NCBI RefSeq assembly: GCF_938028735.1
Contig: NZ_CALIMF010000014.1
Span: 1 to 64,000 of the forward strand
Direction: 5' to 3'
DNA from: an uncultured Thermanaerothrix sp.
Lineage (GTDB): Bacteria; Chloroflexota; Anaerolineae; Anaerolineales; Anaerolineaceae
DNA length: 64,000 nt
Shown in pieces: positions 46,215 through 58,008 of the stretch (positions are counted from its first letter, which is position 1; each line of letters begins with the position of its first letter). The notes under the pieces are model-generated. The model was not told where the DNA came from and searched no databases. It worked only from the letters and a program-made list of their open reading frames with translations. Made by a program: the position numbers and the translations under genes.

Positions 46215-48509
46215 TTACTCTAGCTCGGGCACAGGGCGTTTGCTCTGGTAAATTGCCCAGACCATACCCACAAAGAGAATCGCAATGGCTACCCAGATCA
46301 CGGGGTCGCCCAAACGAGCCCGTACAATGAGTGGTGCAGCTAACAGGCTAACTAGGTTAACCACTTTGATCATTGGGTTAAGGGCAGGACCAGCCGTATC
46401 TTTGAGCGGATCGCCCACGGTATCACCAACAACTCCGGCTTTATGCCGTTCGGACCCTTTGCCAGTATTTTGCTCTAGGTTGCGCGGTTCATCCTCAATA
46501 GCTTTCTTGGCATTGTCCCAGGCCCCACCAGCGTTTGCCATAAAGACGGCCAATAACTGCCCACTCAAGATCACACCCGCTAGGTAGCCGCCCAAGGATT
46601 CCACCTGCAAGATCAAACCGACCAGTAGTGGCATGGCAATCGCAATAATTGCTAGTGGAATGAGTTCCTTCTGGGCAGAACGCGTGGAAATCGAGACTAC
46701 GCGAGCGTAATCGGGCTTGCGTGTTCCCTCCATAATGCCTGGGATCTTAAACTGATTTCGTACTTCTTCCACAATTTGGCTTGCTGCTCGTGAAACAGCA
46801 CGGATAGAAAGTGAACTGAAAAGCCAGGGAAGTGCACCGCCCAGTAAAAAGCCAATAAAGACTGTGGTATCCGAAACCCGAATGGCTTCCAATGCTCCCG
46901 GCATGACACGATTGACATCTGTGATATAGGAGGCGAACAAACTTACGGCAGCAATAACCGCTGAGGCAATGGCAATGCCTTTTGTAATCGCCTTAGTGGT
47001 ATTTCCAACCGCATCTAGATCCGCCATAATCTGACGGGCCTTGAGCGTGACCTCATCCGTCAAATCATGCCATGCCATTTCGGCAATGCCATTAGCATTA
47101 TCCGAAATCGGTCCATACGAGTCCATCGCCACATTGTTACCGGTATGACTGAGCATACCGATGCCAATCATTGAAACTGCATACAGAACAAACTGAGGCC
47201 CATCTGCCTGATAAATGAGCAAAGCACCCACAAAGGAAATCGCAATCACAACTAGGGCCCACACACTCGATTCCATGCCCACCGCCAGGCCCGAAAGAAT
47301 GGTGGTCGCGGGGCCTGTTTTGGTGGCCTTGACAATTTCCTGGACGGGCGCGCGTTTTGTGGAGGTGAAATACGAGGTAAGGGGGTTAAATGCCACTGCC
47401 AATCCTACCCCCAGCGTAGTCAGTAGCCCCAGGCGCCAGTCATGGGCGTAAAAAACAGCCAGCAAGAATGAGAAAAGAATGGTGTTAACACTGGAAACCT
47501 CATACGAGCGGAACATGGCTTCTTCCGCATCGTGAGCACGGAGGAGCTTAAGTGGGAAACGCTCCCAAATTGGTACCGTGAAAGTACCGATAATGGAACT
47601 TATCACGCCAATGGCCCGAATGAGGAGGGGATAGACAATCCATTTAATTTCCCCGGTGCTTTCAAACAGCGCCAAACCCAAAATGAGTGCCGAAACAATG
47701 GTCACCTCATAAGATTCAAAGATATCGGCCGCCATCCCAGCGCAGTCACCCACATTATCCCCTACCAGATCCGCCACAACGGCGGCATTACGCGGATCAT
47801 CTTCTGGAATGTCCTTCTCCACTTTTCCTACCAGGTCGGCGCCAACATCAGCGGCCTTGGTATAAATTCCACCTCCTACACGCATGAAAAGGGCCAGTAA
47901 AGTTCCACCGAAACCAAAGCCAAGCAAGGCATCTGGCGCCGCACGACCAAAAACGATGAAAATGAGCGTCCCTCCCATTAGCCCCAGGCCATCGGTGAGC
48001 ATTCCAGTAATCGTACCGGCATAGTAAGCCACGGTGAGAGCCTCGTTAAAACTACGCCGGGCTGCTGAGGCTGCCCGCACACTAGCCTGAATTGCCATGC
48101 GCATGCCCAACTGCCCAACCAGAAGCGAGAAGGTTGCTCCCATGATAAACGCAATGGTACGCCCAAACGCAACAATGAGCACCACATTACGTTCACCCAA
48201 GTACCCAAACTCACGCTGAGCCTCTGGGGTAGGCTCTACGATGGCTACGCTTAGGAATAAAGCGATGGTCAAAAGGGCAATTGCAGGTAAGATGGTACGC
48301 AACTGCCGATTGAGATATCCCTCTGCCCCCTGACGAATGGCTTCCCATACTTCCTGCATTTGAGGCGTTCCTTTGTCATAACGCACGACCTTGGAACGCA
48401 AGAACCAAGCATAAAGCAAACTGATGACGGCGACAACCAACACTCCAAGCACGCCCAGTTGCTCAAACGGTGTTGTCAAACCGTGCCTGGAAAGACCCAG
48501 TATATCCAT
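46215..48509 (-). CDS. hppA: Membrane-bound pyrophosphatase, K+-independent H+-pumping type
   Basis: A 764-residue integral membrane enzyme that couples pyrophosphate hydrolysis to ion export. Substrate motifs are intact: YTKAADVGADLVGKVE, EDDPRN and VGDNVGDCAGMAADIFESYE, with DNAKK-type and GDTVGDPLKDTAGP motifs near the end. The position that separates subfamilies reads GNTTKAITKG; a Lys there marks K+-independent, proton-pumping enzymes. The ATG at 48509 lies 5 nt after GGAGG; a TTG at 48521 overlaps that site. Promoter and a leader hairpin lie upstream. Confidence 0.96.
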   Translation of the reverse strand: MDILGLSRHGLTTPFEQLGVLGVLVVAVISLLYAWFLRSKVVRYDKGTPQMQEVWEAIRQGAEGYLNRQLRTILPAIALLTIALFLSVAIVEPTPEAQREFGYLGERNVVLIVAFGRTIAFIMGATFSLLVGQLGMRMAIQASVRAASAARRSFNEALTVAYYAGTITGMLTDGLGLMGGTLIFIVFGRAAPDALLGFGFGGTLLALFMRVGGGIYTKAADVGADLVGKVEKDIPEDDPRNAAVVADLVGDNVGDCAGMAADIFESYEVTIVSALILGLALFESTGEIKWIVYPLLIRAIGVISSIIGTFTVPIWERFPLKLLRAHDAEEAMFRSYEVSSVNTILFSFLLAVFYAHDWRLGLLTTLGVGLAVAFNPLTSYFTSTKRAPVQEIVKATKTGPATTILSGLAVGMESSVWALVVIAISFVGALLIYQADGPQFVLYAVSMIGIGMLSHTGNNVAMDSYGPISDNANGIAEMAWHDLTDEVTLKARQIMADLDAVGNTTKAITKGIAIASAVIAAVSLFASYITDVNRVMPGALEAIRVSDTTVFIGFLLGGALPWLFSSLSIRAVSRAASQIVEEVRNQFKIPGIMEGTRKPDYARVVSISTRSAQKELIPLAIIAIAMPLLVGLILQVESLGGYLAGVILSGQLLAVFMANAGGAWDNAKKAIEDEPRNLEQNTGKGSERHKAGVVGDTVGDPLKDTAGPALNPMIKVVNLVSLLAAPLIVRARLGDPVIWVAIAILFVGMVWAIYQSKRPVPELE

Positions 48510-48547
48510 ACTAGCCTCCAAGAAGATGTGTGGGGTTTGGCCTTAAG

Positions 48548-48628
48548 CAAAAATCAGATGGAATAACATTACCTCCGATTTTTGCCCTATACCAGAGTTT
48601 ATTGTATTCACTCAACCCTCTCTGTCAA
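48548..48628 (-). promoter_or_regulatory. Promoter and leader hairpin of hppA
   Basis: On the minus strand, TTGACA (48628-48623), a 16-nt spacer and TACAAT (48606-48601) form a good promoter. The transcript then carries CAAAAATC (48584-48577) and GATTTTTG (48555-48548), an 8-bp stem with further imperfect pairs inside. An 8-codon frame with GGAGG in front (48569-48543) lies within it. Function is unknown. Confidence 0.6.
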
Positions 48629-48648
48629 TTCTCACACCCTCAGTTCTT

Positions 48649-49419
48649 TTACGAAATAGGTCCCTCGGCTACAACTGGGTTGGTCAGTACGCCAATCCCA
48701 TCAATAGTAATACTCACAACATCTCCCGGATGAATAGGAGAAACGCCCGCAGGGGTGCCAGTAAGAATGACATCGCCGGGTTCCAAGGTCATTATGGAAG
48801 AGATAAAGGCAATCAATTGAGCCACCGAAAAGACCATCTCACGCGTGGACCCCAATTGACGAACTTCACCATTCACACGACAGATGATAGGCAAATCTCC
48901 AATATCCAGATCTGTCTCTATCCACGGTCCCAGAGGACAGAATGTATCAAATCCCTTTGCCCGCGTCCATTGCCCATCTCTACGTTGCAAATCTCGCGCT
49001 GTTACATCGTTCCCAATCGTGTATCCCAATACATATTGCTCAGCCTCTTCCGCACGAATCCACCGGCCACGTCGCCCCACCACCACGGCCAATTCAGCCT
49101 CATGTTCGACTTGTTGGGATTGAGGTGGTAACACAATCGGCTCGTCCGGCCCAATGACAGAAGAGGGAGGTTTAAGGAATAGCAGAGGCACCTCCGGAAC
49201 CTCAGCCCCATGTTCGTGAGCATGTTCAATATAATTTCGTCCCACACAGACTATCTTGGTGGGTTGAACAGGAGCCAATAACTTGACCGAGGAGAGGGGT
49301 AAACGAGCTTCCTGGCGCCGAAATTCGTAGAAGGGATTTCCTTCAATGGGACCAATGAACTCTCCATACACCCAACCAAAGTGAATGTCCCCCTCATGAA
49401 GAAAACGCACTAGCCGCAT
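48649..49419 (-). CDS. Fumarylacetoacetate hydrolase family protein
   Basis: A 256-residue protein of the FAH superfamily. KIVCVGRNYIEHAHEHG, LFLKPPSSVIGP, VEHEAELAVVVG (metal-binding Glu residues), GYTIGNDVTARDLQ and GDVILTGTPAGVSPI are all present. Members hydrolyse or isomerise beta-diketo acids; the best-known match by length and layout is 2-hydroxyhepta-2,4-diene-1,7-dioate isomerase or acylpyruvase. Substrate is uncertain. GGAGG lies 6 nt before the ATG. Confidence 0.9.
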   Translation of the reverse strand: MRLVRFLHEGDIHFGWVYGEFIGPIEGNPFYEFRRQEARLPLSSVKLLAPVQPTKIVCVGRNYIEHAHEHGAEVPEVPLLFLKPPSSVIGPDEPIVLPPQSQQVEHEAELAVVVGRRGRWIRAEEAEQYVLGYTIGNDVTARDLQRRDGQWTRAKGFDTFCPLGPWIETDLDIGDLPIICRVNGEVRQLGSTREMVFSVAQLIAFISSIMTLEPGDVILTGTPAGVSPIHPGDVVSITIDGIGVLTNPVVAEGPIS

Positions 49420-49441
49420 CCATGACCTCCACGAGTGCAGA

Positions 49442-49470
49442 TTGCCAGACTTGACAATGTATTATATAAT
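49442..49470 (+). promoter_or_regulatory. Promoter of the tmRNA gene
   Basis: TTGCCA (49442-49447), a 17-nt spacer and a perfect TATAAT (49465-49470) lie just before the tmRNA. A TTGACA at 49451 is closer to consensus but only 8 nt from the -10 and cannot pair with it. Confidence 0.7.
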
Positions 49471-49481
49471 ATAAATGCCAT

Positions 49482-49869
49482 GGGGATGAACGGCTTCGAC
49501 GGAAGAGGCTGATCCCGAACGGCGAGCCGAGAGGCGCCGACCTCGTAAAATCAGCGCAAAAAATAAGTGCCAACCGCACGAATTACGCTGCTCTCCCCTT
49601 GGCTGCGTAAGCCAATAGGGACGAGCACCCTGGTCTCCCGAGTGTGAGACCACGTCTGCCTACCCCGCTGCCTGGCCGGTGGTAGAGCGGGCGTGAGAAA
49701 GCCAGGCTGCCGTACAGCACGCTGCGGGCTGTGCGAAAGACTTAGCAGCTAGCGTGGCTCCCGTTCTGTTGGTCGTCGGGAGTAGCGCGAAAACCAAAGA
49801 CCAACTACGCTCGTAGATGTTCGAGGGTCGAATCTTTCGGACGCGGGTTCGATTCCCGCCATCTCCACC
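49482..49869 (+). ncRNA. ssrA: Transfer-messenger RNA
   Basis: tmRNA rescues stalled ribosomes. The 5' end GGGGATGAACGGCTTCGACG pairs in a 7-bp acceptor with CATCTCC (49860-49866), preceded by the T-arm GGGTTCGATTCCC. The tag frame runs 49569-49610 from a GCC resume codon behind AATAAGT and encodes ANRTNYAALPLAA followed by TAA; the LAA end is the usual protease signal. The genome reads ACCT after the acceptor, so the final A of CCA must be added after transcription. Pseudoknot-like repeats fill 49620-49830. Confidence 0.97.
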
Positions 49870-49910
49870 TCTCAAGAGCGAGCTTAACAACAATTGACTC
49901 GCTCTTGATT

Positions 49911-53197
<3,287 letters not shown>

Positions 53198-53352
53198 TCA
53201 AAATTATAGCATCCCCCGCGTAGGCTCTACTCGCAAAACCCACCTAAGGGCAGATTAGCAACTTTTCGAGGCGATATATAGTTTTTCACATTGCCACCCC
53301 AAGAGAAGCGTGCTACACTACTTTAAAGTTCACTGCTTGGGAGGGGCAAACA

Positions 53353-53715
53353 ATGAGCGCAGGTAAAATCATTGCTTATATTGTAGCCGCAATCCTAATT
53401 TTTTTCGGGGTTCTGTTTGTCTGGGGTGCTACTGGCGACCAGGGCGATTTAATGTGGATTCCCATTGGACTGATTACCATTGCTCTGGGGCTAGTGTTAA
53501 TTTTCTGGGCAGCTCGACGTCCCAAGCAGGAAACGCCCCCCCAGGTCACTCTCAAGGTCGACTTGCCCGCTAATATTAACCTAGACACACTAAAATGCAA
53601 ATCGTGCGGTGGAACCTTAAAAGCCGAGAATATCAAAATAGTAGCGGGAGCGCCTGTCGTGACCTGCCCCTATTGTGGCACCAGTTATCAACTCACCGAA
53701 GAACCCAAATGGTAA
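53353..53715 (+). CDS. Small membrane protein with C-terminal zinc ribbon
   Basis: A 120-residue protein I cannot name. Two membrane helices (about 5-25 and 34-54) are followed by a charged linker and a zinc ribbon with CxxC at 82/85 and CxxC at 105/108 (KCKSCGG, TCPYCGT). Both the N-terminus and the ribbon should face the cytoplasm. GGGAGGGG lies before the ATG at 53353. The next gene begins 23 nt after its stop, with an in-frame alternative ATG at 53709 that overlaps this stop. It is the first gene of the radical SAM cassette and may be a scaffold or metal-binding partner of it; this is inference. Confidence 0.75.
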   Translation: MSAGKIIAYIVAAILIFFGVLFVWGATGDQGDLMWIPIGLITIALGLVLIFWAARRPKQETPPQVTLKVDLPANINLDTLKCKSCGGTLKAENIKIVAGAPVVTCPYCGTSYQLTEEPKW

Positions 53716-53738
53716 ACCAGCCGGGTAAGGGAACTACT

Positions 53739-55439
53739 ATGAGGCAATGGCTTAATTTGCTGCTCACCTTACTTCTGAGCGCGGCCTTACTCAACTACGT
53801 ACAACCAGTAACTGCTCAGAATTACGCATTTGAAGTCCTGCGCCAAGAAGTTGATCTTTATGTCAATCCTGATGGGACGATTACCCTCTACTATGAGATT
53901 GAATTCCATAACCAGCCCGGCGCCAGCCCGATTGACTTTGTAGATATTGGTCTTCCAAATGACAACTACAGCCTTTCAAACATCAAAGCGGATATTGATG
54001 GCTATCCCCTTAGTGATATCGAGCCCTCGCCTTATGTGCAGCCTGGAATTGCCATTGGCTTGGGCGCCCGGACAATTGCACCGGGGCGATCAGGTACTCT
54101 TCATATCACTATTGAGGGAATTGAAGGTGCAATTGGAGAATCAACCCTCCAACTGACCGAGCCCTACGCTAGCATCGTTTTTAGCCCCTCCTGGTTTGAT
54201 AAGGCTTTTGTCAAAGGGAAGACCGATTATTCAGTTACCATTATCCTCCCACCCGGATTGACAGCCGAAGAACCTCGTTACCACAAACCCAGCCATAACT
54301 GGCCAGGTAGTGATGAGCCATATTTCAACTTTGACGCCCAAGGGCGGGTGTACTATACCTGGCGATCTACAGAAGCAAATGCTTATACCCAGTATATATT
54401 TGGTGCCAGTTTTCCAGCCCGTCTGGTGCCGGCGGCAGCTATTGTTGCAACTCCAAGCCCCAACCCGCGTTCGTTCCAGATCAACGAAGACCTGATAGGT
54501 CTTCTCTGCTGTGTGGGATTCGTGGGTATCCTCGTTGCCGTGGTCTACGCAGGGTATCGTTCCAATCAGAAACGACGTATGCAGTATTTGCCGCCCAAGA
54601 TTGCTATTGAAGGGCATGGCATCAAAAGAGGGTTAACCGCCGTGGAAGCCGCTATTTTGATGGAACAACCGGTAGACAAAATCCTCACTATGATCCTCTT
54701 CTCGGTCCTCAAAAAAGGTGCCGCCACTGTCAACCAACAGCAACCTCTCAAAATTGAGGTCATTTCTCCACTGCCGGAAGGGCTCCAACCCTACGAAGTC
54801 GAGTTTCTCGACGCCATGCGTCTAGAGAATCCGGGAAAACGGCAGAGGAAGTTACAGGAAATGATGGTTAATCTTATCAATGCTGTTTCAGAGAAAATGC
54901 GCGGTTTCAGCCGCAAGGAAACCATTGCTTATTATGAGGGTATTGTCAAAAAAGCCTGGGAGCAGGTCAAAGCCGCCGAAACCCCAGAGGTCCGTGCCTT
55001 GACCTACGATGAAGTCATGGACTGGACCATGCTGGATCGTCGTTGGGAAGATCAGACCCGCGAAATCTTTACCTCGGGACCTGTTTTCGTGCCCACCTGG
55101 TGGGGGCGCTATGATCCAGATTTCCGCCGCGCCGCACCTGCTCCCCCAATTTCCTCTGCTCCAGCACCAAGTGGTGGTTCAAAAACCACCATTAATCTCC
55201 CCAAGTTGCCTGGTTCCGACTTTGCCGCCTCTATGGTGCGTGGAGTAGAGACTTTCTCTGCCAGTGTCATTGGTAATCTAACTGACTTCACAGGCAAAAT
55301 TACAGCCCGCACCAACCCTCCGCCACCCCCTACCAGCACTTCTGCATCGCGAAGAGGGGGCGGAGGTGGTTCATGCGCTTGTGCATGCGCCTGCGCTTGC
55401 GCAGGATGTGCATGTGCCTGCGCAGGCGGAGGACGTTGA
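53739..55439 (+). CDS. DUF2207-type membrane protein with a Cys-Ala repeat tail
   Basis: A 566-residue protein: signal peptide (1-27), an extracellular beta-rich region of about 220 residues (YAFEVLRQEVDLYVNPDG onward, DUF2207-like), a membrane helix (about 250-275) and a cytoplasmic part of about 290 residues. After a Pro/Ser-rich stretch and GGGGGS the protein ends in (Cys-Ala)5-Gly-(Cys-Ala)3-Gly-Gly-Gly-Arg, with eight Cys in 16 residues (nucleotides 55374-55436). The tail would lie in the cytoplasm. A PqqD-like/radical SAM gene follows after 15 nt, so the tail is a strong candidate for enzymatic modification. AAGGGA supports the ATG at 53739; 53709 is a second option. Confidence 0.8.
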   Translation: MRQWLNLLLTLLLSAALLNYVQPVTAQNYAFEVLRQEVDLYVNPDGTITLYYEIEFHNQPGASPIDFVDIGLPNDNYSLSNIKADIDGYPLSDIEPSPYVQPGIAIGLGARTIAPGRSGTLHITIEGIEGAIGESTLQLTEPYASIVFSPSWFDKAFVKGKTDYSVTIILPPGLTAEEPRYHKPSHNWPGSDEPYFNFDAQGRVYYTWRSTEANAYTQYIFGASFPARLVPAAAIVATPSPNPRSFQINEDLIGLLCCVGFVGILVAVVYAGYRSNQKRRMQYLPPKIAIEGHGIKRGLTAVEAAILMEQPVDKILTMILFSVLKKGAATVNQQQPLKIEVISPLPEGLQPYEVEFLDAMRLENPGKRQRKLQEMMVNLINAVSEKMRGFSRKETIAYYEGIVKKAWEQVKAAETPEVRALTYDEVMDWTMLDRRWEDQTREIFTSGPVFVPTWWGRYDPDFRRAAPAPPISSAPAPSGGSKTTINLPKLPGSDFAASMVRGVETFSASVIGNLTDFTGKITARTNPPPPPTSTSASRRGGGGGSCACACACACAGCACACAGGGR

Positions 55440-55454
55440 AGGCTGGAGGGTGTC

Positions 55455-56816
55455 ATGGGGCTCTGGAATAACTTGTTTTCTTCGCCGAAAGCCATCTCCC
55501 CTCTGCCCTCACCAGGAGTTTATCACTTTCTACGCGAATCCCCCCAGGGTAAGGCACGTATTCACTTGCGAATTGAGCCAGAGGGACACGGAAGCCTATT
55601 AGTCAACGCCAGCCGCATCTATCACCTGAATCCCACCGCCACCTTGATGGGCTATCTTGTCCTCGCCGGGCAGCCCGAGCCGAACATCATTAGAACGATC
55701 ACGGCTCACTTCCGGGCAAATCCAGCCCAAGTGACGAGAGATTTTCAAGCCTTTCTCCCCCGCTTCAAGGCGCTAATTGAGCCAGGAGACAGTTGCCCTA
55801 TATGTGACCTTGACCTGGAAACCCTGCCCCCCTTCTCCACCCGTTCCAATGCGCCTTACCGCATGGATTTAGCCCTCACCTACCGTTGCAACAACGATTG
55901 TGCCCATTGTTATAACGCCAGGCCCCGATCATATCCAGAACTGGATACCCCGACCTGGCAAGCCATTCTCGACCGGCTCTGGGAACTGGGTATTCCTCAC
56001 ATAGTTTTTACCGGGGGTGAACCCACCGTGCGTAAGGATCTGCCCCAATTAATTGCGTATGCCGAACACTTAGGACAAATAACCGGGCTGAACACTAATG
56101 GACGACGGTTGAGCGATCTCAATTACCTCACATCTTTATGCACAGCCGGATTGGATCATGTTCAAATCACTTTAGAATCACACGATCCTGCCATTCACGA
56201 CCGTATGGTAGGTCGCCCTGGTGCCTGGCAGCAAACCGTTCAAGGGATTCGCAACGCCTTAAGAACCCGCCTTTTTGTAATGACCAACACCACCTTGTTA
56301 ACCGTGAACGCCCCTTATCTTGCGCAAACCTTGGATTTCCTGGCTGAACTAGGCGTACCCACTGTTGGTCTTAACGGGCTGATCCATTCTGGTGGGGGTG
56401 CCACGATAGATACAGGGGTTCCTGAAGCCCAGCTCACTGATCTTTTGGCCATTGCCCGAGAGAAGACCTCTCAGAATGGGCAACGTTTGGTCTGGTATAC
56501 CCCTACGCGCTACTGTCACTTTGACCCAGTGCTCAATGGGCTGGGGTTGAAAGGCTGCACCGCCGCCTGGTATAACATGTGCATTGAACCTGACGGTTAC
56601 GTTTTACCTTGTCAGTCCTACTATCAACCTTTGGGGCACATCCTGGAAGATGCCTGGGAAAAGATCTGGAATCACGAGCTGGCTTTGGCATTGCGCGAAC
56701 GGCGTTATGTTCCAGATGCCTGTCATGATTGCGCTTTGCTCCAGGAGTGCGGGGGAGGATGCCCTCTAACTTATTCAACCCTAGTTGGCTTTCCTTTAGA
56801 TCCAAGCACTATATGA
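55455..56816 (+). CDS. Radical SAM/SPASM peptide-modifying enzyme with N-terminal PqqD-like domain
   Basis: A 453-residue enzyme. Residues 30-110 look like a PqqD/RRE fold (HLRIEPEGHGSLLVNASRI, HLNPTATLMGYLVL), the domain that binds precursor peptides in RiPP pathways. The radical SAM cluster is CNNDCAHCY (Cys145, 149, 152), and FTGGEPTVRKDL is the SAM-binding GGEP motif. The C-terminal SPASM region has CIEPDGYVLPCQSYY and CHDCALLQECGGGCPL for auxiliary clusters. An extra CPIC pair lies at 114-117. It sits between the Cys-Ala-tailed protein and an inactive-looking paralogue. The likely substrate is the tail; the chemistry (thioether, C-C link or other) is not predictable. Confidence 0.85.
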   Translation: MGLWNNLFSSPKAISPLPSPGVYHFLRESPQGKARIHLRIEPEGHGSLLVNASRIYHLNPTATLMGYLVLAGQPEPNIIRTITAHFRANPAQVTRDFQAFLPRFKALIEPGDSCPICDLDLETLPPFSTRSNAPYRMDLALTYRCNNDCAHCYNARPRSYPELDTPTWQAILDRLWELGIPHIVFTGGEPTVRKDLPQLIAYAEHLGQITGLNTNGRRLSDLNYLTSLCTAGLDHVQITLESHDPAIHDRMVGRPGAWQQTVQGIRNALRTRLFVMTNTTLLTVNAPYLAQTLDFLAELGVPTVGLNGLIHSGGGATIDTGVPEAQLTDLLAIAREKTSQNGQRLVWYTPTRYCHFDPVLNGLGLKGCTAAWYNMCIEPDGYVLPCQSYYQPLGHILEDAWEKIWNHELALALRERRYVPDACHDCALLQECGGGCPLTYSTLVGFPLDPSTI

Positions 56817-56835
56817 GCCGCTCACGGAGGCGAGA

Positions 56836-58008
56836 ATGAGGCAAAGATTCCGCGAATGGGTCGAGAAACTATTTCTTGCCCCAAACAAGCCGCTATCACC
56901 GGGCATGTTTCACTGGCAAACCCCTCCCGATGCACCCCAACCCCATCGTTTACATTTGCGGATAGAACCCGATGGGCAGGGTTTACTGATCTTGGATGCT
57001 TCCACAGTCTTGCACTTAAACCAAACGGCCACCGAATACGCTTATCATCGAATCCTTGGTACACCCGCTGAGGAAGTAGCCCAACAAATTGCCAAACGTT
57101 ACCGTGTGTCCAAGTCTCAAGCCCTTGCGGACTACCATGCATTCCTAGAACGTTTAGAGAGTCTTTTGAACACCCCTGACCTTGATCCTGAGATCTATCT
57201 GGGCTTGGAACGATATACACCTTATCAGGAACTCCTTAGCGCCCCTCTACGTCTTGACTGTGCTCTGACCTACCGCACCGAAGATGAGTCCATCCGCCAT
57301 GTAGCACCCGTCGATCGTGTCCGGCGAGAACTAGTTTTTGAGGAATGGCAACAGTGCTTACAGAAGGCCTGGGATGCAGGCATCCCCCACGTCATTTTTA
57401 CCGGGGGTGAGCCAACTTTGCGACCAGATTTGATTGACTTGATCGCTTTTGTGGAGTCATTGGGAATGGTCAGCGGCCTGCTCACCAGTGGATTAAGATT
57501 AGTTGAGAAGGACTATCTCACTCGCATTTTAGCTAGTGGCCTGGATCATGTCATGATTGTGCTTGACCCGCTTAATGAAATTTCGTGGGAAGCCATTCGT
57601 GATACTCTGGCCGCCGACCTGGCCATAACTGTCCATTTGACCATCACCCCGGATAATCAAAACGCTCTGATGGGTTTGATCGAACGCCTATCGCGCATGG
57701 GGGTCTCCAGAATCAGCCTCTCGGCAACTCATCCGCAGCTCCATTCAGCTCTGCAAAGCACCCGGGAATACGTTGCTCGCTCGGGCATGCACTTGGTATG
57801 GGACCTACCCGTTCCGTACTCGCATCTCAATCCGGTGGCCTTAGAACTGAGCCAAGCTCTAGAGTCCCCCCCACAAGGGGCTGGGATAGCTTGGCTTTAT
57901 GTAGAACCGGATGGTGATGTACTCCCTTACCAAGGGGCTTCAAAAGTTTTGGGAAATTTATTGACTGACTCCTGGGACGTCATTTGGAAACGTGCAAAAC
58001 CACACTGA
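56836..58008 (+). CDS. PqqD-like/radical SAM paralogue lacking all cluster cysteines
   Basis: A 390-residue paralogue of the preceding enzyme. The PqqD-like domain is kept (LHLRIEPDGQGLLILDAS, HLNQTATEYAYHRIL, then VAQQIAKRYRVSKSQALADY). The barrel follows with the same order and FTGGEPTLRPDL. Where the active copy has Cys-x3-Cys-x2-Cys, this one reads Thr148, Ser152 and His155 (LTYRTEDESIRH). The SPASM cysteines are also gone (YVEPDGDVLPYQGAS) and the last Cys-rich segment is absent. It cannot bind a radical SAM cluster in the usual way. The frame is intact over its full length, so it is probably a kept pseudoenzyme, perhaps a substrate-binding partner. It overlaps the methyltransferase gene by 17 nt. 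Confidence 0.8.
   Translation: MRQRFREWVEKLFLAPNKPLSPGMFHWQTPPDAPQPHRLHLRIEPDGQGLLILDASTVLHLNQTATEYAYHRILGTPAEEVAQQIAKRYRVSKSQALADYHAFLERLESLLNTPDLDPEIYLGLERYTPYQELLSAPLRLDCALTYRTEDESIRHVAPVDRVRRELVFEEWQQCLQKAWDAGIPHVIFTGGEPTLRPDLIDLIAFVESLGMVSGLLTSGLRLVEKDYLTRILASGLDHVMIVLDPLNEISWEAIRDTLAADLAITVHLTITPDNQNALMGLIERLSRMGVSRISLSATHPQLHSALQSTREYVARSGMHLVWDLPVPYSHLNPVALELSQALESPPQGAGIAWLYVEPDGDVLPYQGASKVLGNLLTDSWDVIWKRAKPH

Noticed and set aside
49451-49456. TTGACA as -35 of the tmRNA promoter
   Set aside because: Only 8 nt separate it from TATAAT; TTGCCA at 49442 has the correct 17-nt spacing.
55109-55495. Open frame of 128 codons on the minus strand over the Cys-Ala repeat, rich in His, Ala and Gln
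   Set aside because: It is the complement of the repetitive GC-rich tract of the tailed protein, crosses two good plus-strand genes and has no ribosome site.
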